DNA of 11,516 nt, taken from NCBI GenBank assembly GCA_035642415.1, contig DASQSI010000114.1, forward strand, positions 1 to 11,516, in the 5' to 3' direction. Below the pieces are notes generated by a model. The model ran no database searches and was not told the origin of the DNA. It saw nothing but the letters and a program-made list of their open reading frames with translations. Positions 6,430 to 11,516 of the stretch are shown here, one piece after another. Made by a program: the position numbers and the translations under genes. Position 1 is the stretch's first letter, and each line of letters starts with the position of its first letter. The stretch is from Rubrobacter_F sp035642415 (GTDB taxonomy: Bacteria > Actinomycetota > Rubrobacteria > Rubrobacterales > Rubrobacteraceae).

Positions 6430-6936
6430 AAAAACAGAGAGGTTGTGCGTCTCCAAGAGGTGGTGGTCCAGCAGGATCACCCGCTTCCTGAGCTTCCACT
6501 GTCCTTCCTCCTTGCGCAGAACGTCCTTGCGCTCCGCAGAGAGCAGGTCGTGGCCCGGTGCGCTACCTCGCGAGCGATACAGGAGCAGGTTCGATTTCAC
6601 CGCTACCTCATCCGCCTCCTCGCCGGGGGCGACCCTGACGTTGGTCACGAAGTGGCGGGTGCGGGAGGGGGGGTCCTCGGCCCAGGCGTACTCCGTCTCG
6701 AAGCGGCGAACCCGGAGCTCCAGACTCCCGCGCGTCTCCTCGAAGTAGAAGGCCTCTTCGCTGAAGCCGTCGCCCTCTCCCCGCTCCCGATTGACCCGCA
6801 CCGGCATCAGGTACTCCACGTCGTCGGTGACCATTCCCAGCCACTCCCGTTCATGGCGCTCGTCCAAGACCTCGGCTTCTCGCATCAAGAACGAGTAGGC
6901 TTCCCAGTACGTCTCCACCGATGTCTCGAGCATCAT
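6424..6936 (-). CDS. Aromatic ring-hydroxylating dioxygenase beta subunit
   Basis: The 170-residue product is the small subunit of a two-component Rieske oxygenase, an NTF2/SnoaL-like cone fold that stabilises the alpha3-beta3 hexamer and has no cofactor. Supporting segments are the N-terminal helix with EAYSFLMREAEVLDERHEREW, the strand DDVEYLMPVRVNR, the loop FYFEETRGSLELRVRRFET-YAWAEDPPSRTRHFVTNVRV, and the C-terminal strand ending RKRVILLDHHLLETHNLSVFL. This matches the biphenyl/benzene-type beta family in order and length. Two adjacent ATG codons occur; the second (6933) is better spaced from GGAGG, so the true start may be one codon downstream. The gene begins 12 bases after the alpha-subunit stop, the usual pairing for these enzymes. 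Confidence 0.9.
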   Translation of the reverse strand: MMLETSVETYWEAYSFLMREAEVLDERHEREWLGMVTDDVEYLMPVRVNRERGEGDGFSEEAFYFEETRGSLELRVRRFETEYAWAEDPPSRTRHFVTNVRVAPGEEADEVAVKSNLLLYRSRGSAPGHDLLSAERKDVLRKEEGQWKLRKRVILLDHHLLETHNLSVFL

Positions 6937-6948
6937 CCCCTCCGCTCG

Positions 6949-8289
6949 TCAGGAGCCGTTGTAGCCGTCGAGTAGGAAGTCGAAGTAAGTCTGCCAGAAG
7001 TGGCGTTGGGCGAAGTCCACGTAGTTCTTGGGGTAAGCCGTGCCGGGGCCGGGCCACTCATTCTCGGGGATCGGCTCGACGTGTGCCGACCCTGCCGAGT
7101 AGTTTAGGTAGTGCTGGCCCGCCATCACTCCCGCCCCGACGCGGGTCTGGCCACTCCAGTTCTCCGCGTCGTCCTGCTCCAGGGTCCCGGAGGCCCCGAA
7201 GGTCGTAAGATACGCCCGGTTGGAGTTCTTCTTGAACTCCTCGTCAGCATCCTGCTCCACCAGGCACCAAGACCAGATCTCCATCTTGCCCGCCCCGATT
7301 GGTTGCCAGACGCGGAGCGTGAAGTAAGGAATGGACTGTCCTTCCGCCTCTATTGCCATCGACGAGTGAAGGAAGCTCAGGTTTGGGAAGACAGTGGCGT
7401 TTAGAGGCATTATGGAGCTCTCTTTGAGGACCTCGACCTGCTCCTCGTTGAGATTTTCCAGCATCGAACCCACGATGCTCTGGGGGTAGTTGAAGTAGTT
7501 TCCCGGTGGGAACCCCATGAACAGACACCCGTGCTTGCTGGCGGTTATCTGCACCCCCTCTTTGAGGTAGGCCGGGCTCTTGACGCGCATGATCCCGGCT
7601 TTGATCGTGCTCATGTGCGTCGACTGGGTGTGGTAACCATCGCCGATGAAGTTCTCTGCGGCGAGCTTCCAGTCGGCCGGCATGACCCAGCGCTGGGGAG
7701 CCCCAATCACCTCCAGGCCGGCTGGGCTCTTCTCGAGGTAGAAGTCCAGGTACCAACCCATGTCCCCTATATACTCCTCAAGCGGTGGGACGTCCGGGTT
7801 CAAGCTGACAAAGATCAAGCCCTTGTAGATCTCCATCTTCGGTGCGGCGGTCATCGAATACTCGTCCTTGTCGAGCCCCTCGGGGCCGTACGCCTCCTTT
7901 TCGAACGGGACCCCTTGCAGCTTTCCAGTGTTCGAGAAGGTGTACCCGTGGTACGGGCAGCGGAAATGCGAGGCGTTGCCCGCGTCCGACCTACACAGTT
8001 GCATGCCCCGGTGCTTGCACATGTTGAAAAGGACGTGGATCTGCCCGTCCTCGTCACGGGTGACGATGAAGCTGTCGTTGATGACCCGGCGCAGCACATA
8101 GTCGCCGGGCCAGGGGATCTCGGTCTCGTGGGCCAAAAAGATCCAAGTCTTCGTGAAGATCTTCTTTGCCTCTAGCTCGAAGATGGCGGGCTCGTTGTAC
8201 ACCTTGGCGAGGAGTTTGCCTTCTTCCTGAAGAGTTCGCCTAGCGTCTTGCAGGACCTCGTAAGTTCCCCCTTCGGTTTGCTCTATCAC
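6949..8289 (-). CDS. Aromatic ring-hydroxylating dioxygenase alpha subunit
   Basis: This is the catalytic Rieske non-haem iron subunit, which adds O2 to an aromatic ring to give a cis-dihydrodiol. I place the start at GTG 8289, giving 446 residues, the usual family length. AGGAGGAGGAG lies 8 bases upstream and homology begins soon after. The frame is open back to 8481, but that extension has no ribosome binding site and would overlap the operator. The Rieske ligands are C91, H93, C111 and H114 (CxH, 17 residues, CxxH). The mononuclear iron site is in ENFIGDGYHTQSTH, with H220 and H225 and the bridging D217. A late phrase QDDAENW is typical of the family C-terminus. It needs an electron-transfer ferredoxin and reductase, which are not in the window. 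It heads the minus-strand operon and is divergent from an IclR-type regulator. The substrate cannot be read from sequence; the benzene/biphenyl-like group is the nearest by feel. Confidence 0.93.
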   Translation of the reverse strand: MIEQTEGGTYEVLQDARRTLQEEGKLLAKVYNEPAIFELEAKKIFTKTWIFLAHETEIPWPGDYVLRRVINDSFIVTRDEDGQIHVLFNMCKHRGMQLCRSDAGNASHFRCPYHGYTFSNTGKLQGVPFEKEAYGPEGLDKDEYSMTAAPKMEIYKGLIFVSLNPDVPPLEEYIGDMGWYLDFYLEKSPAGLEVIGAPQRWVMPADWKLAAENFIGDGYHTQSTHMSTIKAGIMRVKSPAYLKEGVQITASKHGCLFMGFPPGNYFNYPQSIVGSMLENLNEEQVEVLKESSIMPLNATVFPNLSFLHSSMAIEAEGQSIPYFTLRVWQPIGAGKMEIWSWCLVEQDADEEFKKNSNRAYLTTFGASGTLEQDDAENWSGQTRVGAGVMAGQHYLNYSAGSAHVEPIPENEWPGPGTAYPKNYVDFAQRHFWQTYFDFLLDGYNGS

Positions 8290-8297
8290 TGCCCCTA

Positions 8298-8308
8298 CTC
8301 CTCCTCCT
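8298..8308 (-). promoter_or_regulatory. Ribosome binding site deciding the alpha-subunit start
   Basis: The minus strand reads AGGAGGAGGAG, followed by the 8-base spacer TAGGGGCA and GTG at 8289. No comparable site precedes the other in-frame candidates, ATG 8349 or the first codon at 8481. Confidence 0.75.
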
Positions 8309-8340
8309 GGGCGAGTTTCCGTCTTTGCGAATGACTTACC

Positions 8341-8369
8341 TTGTAGCATAGGTATTGCACGCCGGTCAA
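8341..8369 (-). promoter_or_regulatory. Possible promoter of the dioxygenase operon
   Basis: On the minus strand TTGACC (8364-8369) could be a -35 box. The -10 region is poor: CTACAA at 8341-8346 has a 17-base gap, while the better TATGCT at 8345-8350 is only 13 bases away. An operator-like palindrome (8376-8392) lies directly upstream of the -35. A good -35 with a weak -10 and an upstream site is what an activator-dependent promoter would look like. Confidence 0.35.
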
Positions 8370-8375
8370 CCTTGC

Positions 8376-8392
8376 GTTCGGCGAGGTCGAAC
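8376..8392. promoter_or_regulatory. Operator-like palindrome, copy 2 (GTTCG-N7-CGAAC)
   Basis: GTTCG, seven bases, CGAAC, preceded by TGC. The same TGCGTTCG-N7-CGAAC core with the same spacing forms the centre of the long palindrome at 8477-8517, 113 bases away. It lies just upstream of the proposed -35 of the dioxygenase operon, so it is a good candidate site for the IclR-family regulator encoded alongside. Confidence 0.5.
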
Positions 8393-8476
8393 CCGGCGCT
8401 ACGGACAGCGCAAGAGGCCTTATGGACCGTCTGACCCCCTTTTCTAACCCGAAGCACGGCGTGCCCGGCTGGCGTT

Positions 8477-8517
8477 AACAACCGGTGCGTTCGACATAAC
8501 CGAACGCACCGGTTGTT
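8477..8517. promoter_or_regulatory. Long palindrome in the divergent region, probable operator
   Basis: AACAACCGGTGCGTTCG at 8477-8493, loop ACATAAC, then the exact reverse complement at 8501-8517: a 17-bp perfect inverted repeat. It sits between the divergent dioxygenase and IclR-type genes. Its right arm overlaps the proposed -35 of the regulator gene, so binding would allow autorepression. The core GTTCG-N7-CGAAC recurs at 8376-8392. As I recall, PcaR-type IclR regulators bind sites starting GTTCG. A hairpin terminator is the other reading, but no gene ends here. Confidence 0.65.
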
Positions 8518-8541
8518 TCGAGTTTTGGGAACCCCTATATT
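8513..8541 (+). promoter_or_regulatory. Promoter of the IclR-type regulator gene
   Basis: TTGTTT (8513-8518), a 17-base spacer and TATATT (8536-8541) give a plausible sigma-70-type promoter 34 bases before the ATG at 8575. The -10 matches consensus at 5 of 6 positions. The -35 lies mostly inside the right arm of the long palindrome. Confidence 0.5.
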
Positions 8542-8574
8542 TAGAGATCAGAGGTCGGGGCGATTTGGTGGTAA

Positions 8575-9393
8575 ATGGTACGTATTAGACTCATTGAAAA
8601 GGTGACGCAGGTCCTCGATTTGTTTTCGCTTGAGAGGCCGGAGTGGGGGGTTGGCGACGTAGCGAAGGCTTTAGAGCTGCCGAAGTCAACCACCAGCGAG
8701 CTGATGAGTAGCCTGGCGGATCAAAGGCTGCTGAGCCGTACGACGAGCAAGGGGCGGTACCGGCTGGGATGGCGGTTGTTCGAGTTGAGCCAGACGCTCT
8801 TGGATACCACCGAATTTCGGCTCGAAGCCCGTAAGGTGATGAAAGAGCTGGTGGAATGCTGGGAGGAGACGGTACACCTTGCGGTGTTAGACGGGGCACA
8901 GGCGGTGTACGTCGAGAAACTACAGCCGACCCCAGGAATAAAGATCTGGATCTCACGGGCCGGTGCCCGGCTTCCGGCGCACTGTAGCGGCGTTGGGAAG
9001 GTCTTGCTGGCCCACGGCGAGTGGGAGCACGTTGCCGAGTTGTTCGAGCACCAGGGGATGCCGACGCTGACACCCAACACCATCACCGACCTGGACGTTT
9101 TGGCTGACGAGCTCGAGCGGGTGCGAGATCGAGGGTACGCCTATGATCACGAGGAGACTTTGGTCGGGCTGTGTTGTGTGGCCGCTCCTATCTATGATCC
9201 CAGGGGCACGGTGCTCGCGGCCGTCAGCCTATTGGTACCAGATTATCGGTTTCACCCGGCGAAGAGTAATTACACCGCGGCCATTCTCGATGCGGCCCGG
9301 CGCATCTCCGAGAACGCTGGCTCCGCGTTAAAAGAATGCCCTAGCTACGAAGTGAACGAGGCATGGCACAAGCGAGCGAAGACAACAACGTGA
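8575..9393 (+). CDS. IclR-family transcriptional regulator
   Basis: The 272-residue protein has the IclR layout. An N-terminal winged helix-turn-helix covers about 1-65, with the recognition region around DVAKALELPKSTTSELMSSL (28-47) and the wing at RTTSKGRYRLG. A C-terminal GAF-like effector domain covers about 80-255 and contains the signature HCSGVGKVLLA at 136-146. Such proteins bind aromatic acids or pathway intermediates and repress or activate nearby catabolic operons, often regulating themselves. ATG 8575 has only a weak GGTGG upstream; the position is supported by the good fit of the N-terminus. The gene is divergent from the dioxygenase operon and 42 bases upstream of the aldehyde dehydrogenase gene, so it can be co-transcribed with the lower pathway. 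The last codons (AKTTT) come from a short duplicated stretch that repeats at the start of the next gene. Confidence 0.92.
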   Translation: MVRIRLIEKVTQVLDLFSLERPEWGVGDVAKALELPKSTTSELMSSLADQRLLSRTTSKGRYRLGWRLFELSQTLLDTTEFRLEARKVMKELVECWEETVHLAVLDGAQAVYVEKLQPTPGIKIWISRAGARLPAHCSGVGKVLLAHGEWEHVAELFEHQGMPTLTPNTITDLDVLADELERVRDRGYAYDHEETLVGLCCVAAPIYDPRGTVLAAVSLLVPDYRFHPAKSNYTAAILDAARRISENAGSALKECPSYEVNEAWHKRAKTTT

Positions 9394-9466
9394 AAGTAGA
9401 ATACCCCGGCACGAGGCATAGGAGGTACGGGAGAAGTGAGCGAAGACAATAACAAGGTAAAAGTAG
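9374..9466 (+). repeat. Imperfect 26/29-bp direct repeat at a gene junction
   Basis: Copy 1 (9374-9399) starts GAGCGAAGACAACAAC and ends GAAAGTAG; copy 2 (9438-9466) starts GAGCGAAGACAATAAC and ends AAAAGTAG. About 24 of 26 aligned bases match, with a 3-base insertion in copy 2. Copy 2 encodes the first residues of the aldehyde dehydrogenase. Copy 1 reads the same peptide in another frame but is used as the 3' end of the iclR-type gene. Confidence 0.7.
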
Positions 9467-10362
9467 CCATCGTGGGTTCGGGCCTCATCGGCACCGACCT
9501 GATGTACAAGCTGCTGGAAGAGCCTGGGCACATGGAACTGGCGATGATGGCCGGCATAGAGCCGGAGTCCGAGGGCCTGAAAAGGGCCCGGGAAGAGGGG
9601 ATCGAGGCCACCGCCGAGGGAGTACAGCCAGTGCTCGATGATCCCGACATAAAGATCGTCTTCGAGGCAACAAGCGCCAAGGCCCACACGCAGAACGCGC
9701 CGCAGTATAAAGAGGCAGGGAAGATCGCCGTAGACCTCACGCCCGCGGCTCAGGGCCCCTACGTGGTGCCCACGGCCAACCTCACCGAGCACCTGGACGA
9801 GGACAACGTGAACCTCATGACCTGCGGGGCCCAGGCCACCGTCCCCATGGCATATGCGGTGTCGCAGGTGACGCCTGTGCGCTACGCTGAGATGGTCAGC
9901 ACCATCGCGAGCCTCTCTGCGGGTCCTGGCACCCGGCAGAACATCGACGAGTTCACCTTCACCACCTCCCGGGGGTTGGAGGAGATCGGGGGGGCAGAGG
10001 AGGGGAAGGCGATCATCATCCTCAACCCGGCCGACCCGCCGCTGATAATGCGCAACACCGTCTACGTCGTCCCAGAGGAAGACGAGATAGAGGAGGAAGA
10101 GATCACCAACTCGGTGGAGGAGATCGTAGCCGACGTCCAAAAGGCCGTGCCCGGCTACCAGCTCAAGAACGGTCCGACGTTCGACGAGCGGGACACGCCC
10201 TGGGGCAAGAAGCCTGTCATAATGATGTTCTTAGAGGTGGAGGGCGCGGGGCACTTCCTGCCCAAGTACTCGGGCAATCTGGATATCATGACCGCCGCGG
10301 CTAGACAGGTGGGCGAGGGGTTCGCCCGGCACCTTTTGGGGATAGAGGAGGTAGTGGCATGA
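9436..10362 (+). CDS. mhpF: Acetaldehyde dehydrogenase (acylating)
   Basis: This cytosolic enzyme oxidises acetaldehyde or propanal to the acyl-CoA with NAD, the last step of meta-cleavage pathways. The 308-residue length is typical. The Rossmann start VAIVGSGLIGTDLMYKLL is at residues 10-27, and the catalytic cysteine is C130 in MTCGAQATVPMAYAV. Later family blocks are IVSTIASLSAGPGTR-like (here VSTIASLSAGPGTRQNIDEFT) and the C-terminal SGNLDIMTAAA. It forms a complex with the aldolase encoded next, which passes aldehyde through a channel. GTG 9436 is preceded by GGAGG 10 bases away. The stop overlaps the aldolase ATG by 4 bases (ATGA). Homologues are called BphJ, DmpF or MhpF; the symbol here marks the family, not the pathway. 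The acidic stretch EEDEIEEEE around residue 215-223 is the only odd part. Confidence 0.95.
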   Translation: MSEDNNKVKVAIVGSGLIGTDLMYKLLEEPGHMELAMMAGIEPESEGLKRAREEGIEATAEGVQPVLDDPDIKIVFEATSAKAHTQNAPQYKEAGKIAVDLTPAAQGPYVVPTANLTEHLDEDNVNLMTCGAQATVPMAYAVSQVTPVRYAEMVSTIASLSAGPGTRQNIDEFTFTTSRGLEEIGGAEEGKAIIILNPADPPLIMRNTVYVVPEEDEIEEEEITNSVEEIVADVQKAVPGYQLKNGPTFDERDTPWGKKPVIMMFLEVEGAGHFLPKYSGNLDIMTAAARQVGEGFARHLLGIEEVVA

Positions 10363-11381
10363 CGGAGGCGAAGCAGTCGGTGCGCATAACCGACACGTCT
10401 TTGCGGGACGGCTCGCACGCGATGAGCCACAAATTCACCGCGGAGCAGGTCAGGGACGTGGCGCAGGCTTTAGACGAGGCCGGCGTGCCGGTTATAGAGT
10501 GTAACCATGGGGACGGTCTTGCAGGCTCCTCCATCCAGTACGGCTTCTCCGAGACGTCGGAGATGGACTTGATCTCAGAGGCCGCCGAGGTGTGCGAGCA
10601 GGCCAGAATTGCGGCGCTCCTCCTTCCCGGGGTGGGTACCGTCGAACAGCTCAAGGAAGCAGTGGAGCGTGGGATCGGGGTCTTGCGTATCGCCACCCAC
10701 TGCACCGAGGCCGACATCTCCCAGGAGCACTTCGAGATGGCCAAGGAGATGGGCCTGGAGGCGGTAGGCTTTTTGATGATGGCCCACATGAGGGGCCCGG
10801 ACGTCCTGGTTGAGCAGGCACAGCTCATGGAGTCTTACGGGGCGGACTGCGTCTATATTGTGGACTCGGCCGGGGCTATGCTGCCCAAGGACGCCACGGA
10901 GAGGATAGAGGCCCTGAAAGAGGGTCTCGATTGCCAGGTGGGGTTCCACGCCCACGATAACCTCGGAGTCGCGGTTGGGAACAGCTTGGCGGCCTTGGAG
11001 GCCGGTGCCGACCAGCTGGATGGCTCCTTGCGGGGCCTGGGGGCAGGGGCGGGCAACGCCAAAACCGAACTGCTGGCCGCGGTCCTGGACAAGATGGAGG
11101 TTAAGACCGGCCTAGACGTCTTCAAGTTGATGGATGCCGCCGAGTACGTCATCGCGCCTATGATGCCCTTCCAGCCGTTCCCCGACCGCGACTCCATAGC
11201 GATCGGCTACGCCGGGGTGTACTCCACGTTCCTCTTGCACGCCAAGCGGGCCGCCGAGAGGTACGAGATAGATTCTCGCGACATTATGGTGGAGCTGGGG
11301 CGTAGGGAGGCCGTTGCGGGCCAGGAGGACTGGGTCATAGACGTGGCACTCGACGTGGCCAAAGAAAAAGGCGCGGTCTAG
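10359..11381 (+). CDS. mhpE: 4-hydroxy-2-oxovalerate aldolase
   Basis: This divalent-metal class II pyruvate aldolase (also BphI, DmpG) splits 4-hydroxy-2-oxovalerate or a homologue into pyruvate and an aldehyde, and hands the aldehyde to the acylating dehydrogenase. The 340-residue protein begins with the TIM-barrel strand RITDTSLRDGSHAMSHKF, giving R16, D17 and H20 as catalytic or metal residues. The metal motif GFHAHDNLG supplies H197 and H199. The phrase DGSLRGLGAGAGNAKTE near 216-232 and the C-terminal communication domain complete the family. ATG 10359 overlaps the preceding stop, as is usual for this obligate pair. It is followed after 40 bases by the partial hydrolase gene, so the lower pathway continues beyond the window. 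Confidence 0.95.
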   Translation: MTEAKQSVRITDTSLRDGSHAMSHKFTAEQVRDVAQALDEAGVPVIECNHGDGLAGSSIQYGFSETSEMDLISEAAEVCEQARIAALLLPGVGTVEQLKEAVERGIGVLRIATHCTEADISQEHFEMAKEMGLEAVGFLMMAHMRGPDVLVEQAQLMESYGADCVYIVDSAGAMLPKDATERIEALKEGLDCQVGFHAHDNLGVAVGNSLAALEAGADQLDGSLRGLGAGAGNAKTELLAAVLDKMEVKTGLDVFKLMDAAEYVIAPMMPFQPFPDRDSIAIGYAGVYSTFLLHAKRAAERYEIDSRDIMVELGRREAVAGQEDWVIDVALDVAKEKGAV

Positions 11382-11421
11382 CGGTGTGGGCCATCTTAGG
11401 GAGAAGGGTTAGGAGGGAAGC

Positions 11422-11516
11422 ATGAGCGAGACTATGGAGACCACTGTCAGGACTGGACCTTATGAGACCTACCTCAACCGTGCGGGGGAGGGGAATAACG
11501 AGGCCATCCTTTTCCT
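11422..11516 (+). CDS. Alpha/beta hydrolase, 5' part (meta-cleavage product hydrolase-like)
   Basis: Only 31 full codons are present before the window ends. The start ATG 11422 has AGGAGG close upstream. The peptide runs MSETMETTVRTGPYETYLNR, then an AGEG turn and a hydrophobic strand AILFL. This order (extended strand, AGEG, strand that normally leads into HGSG) is typical of alpha/beta hydrolases such as BphD, MhpC and other C-C bond hydrolases of ring-fission products. The catalytic triad lies outside the window, so the assignment rests on this short stretch and on the operon context with the aldolase and dehydrogenase. Confidence 0.6.
   Translation, partial: MSETMETTVRTGPYETYLNRAGEGNNEAILF

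Noticed and set aside
8477..8518. The long palindrome as a rho-independent terminator.
   Set aside because: No gene ends into it from either side, and it sits between divergent starts overlapping a plausible -35; operator is the better reading.
9450..9462. AATAACAAGGTAA resembles the conserved 16S segment near position 1500.
   Set aside because: The flanks are protein-coding and the likeness does not extend beyond about ten bases.
1..11516. CRISPR arrays, tRNA or rRNA genes, and complete insertion sequences.
   Set aside because: I found no regular repeat-spacer series, no cloverleaf candidates I could support, and no intact transposase or paired terminal repeats.

Overview
The window looks like chromosomal DNA of a high-G+C Gram-positive bacterium. 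Coding regions have a strong G/C bias at third positions, GTG starts are frequent, and several proteins are acidic. A Rubrobacter-like actinobacterium is my guess, but nothing here proves the taxon. The theme is catabolism of an aromatic or heteroaromatic compound.

Layout. (1) 1-1260, plus strand: a HIT/GalT-superfamily nucleotidyltransferase-like gene whose frame is open to the left edge. (2) 1261-1685: an island of lower G+C. On the minus strand it holds the first 49 codons of a single-stranded-DNA-binding protein gene behind a perfect Shine-Dalgarno, then a serine-recombinase N-terminus of about ten codons. I read these as debris of a mobile element or plasmid. A strong hairpin lies at 1643-1662. 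(3) 1686-2702, minus: a zinc-free MDR oxidoreductase. (4) 2850-8289, minus: a compact gene train. In transcription order it encodes a Rieske ring-hydroxylating dioxygenase alpha subunit, its beta subunit, a small acidic protein made of two tandem copies of one domain, a dihydrodiol-dehydrogenase-type SDR that has lost its catalytic middle, an adenine-deaminase-like amidohydrolase and a creatininase-family hydrolase. (5) 8290-8574: a divergent regulatory region with two related operator-like palindromes. (6) 8575-11516, plus: an IclR-family regulator, acylating acetaldehyde dehydrogenase, 4-hydroxy-2-oxovalerate aldolase and the start of an alpha/beta hydrolase.

How the genes fit together. The minus-strand dioxygenase would start ring attack. 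The plus-strand aldolase/dehydrogenase pair would finish a meta-cleavage pathway by turning 4-hydroxy-2-oxoacids into pyruvate and an acyl-CoA. The partial hydrolase would cut the ring-fission product. The IclR regulator sits between the two arms and probably controls both. Not visible in the window: ferredoxin and reductase for the dioxygenase, an extradiol ring-cleavage dioxygenase, and the hydratase.

Most unusual points: two C-N hydrolases of cyclic nitrogen compounds follow the dioxygenase, which hints at an N-containing ring substrate; the SDR is internally deleted but its frame is intact; the small partner protein is duplicated in tandem; the operator architecture is paired; and ssb and recombinase fragments lie in the AT-rich gap.
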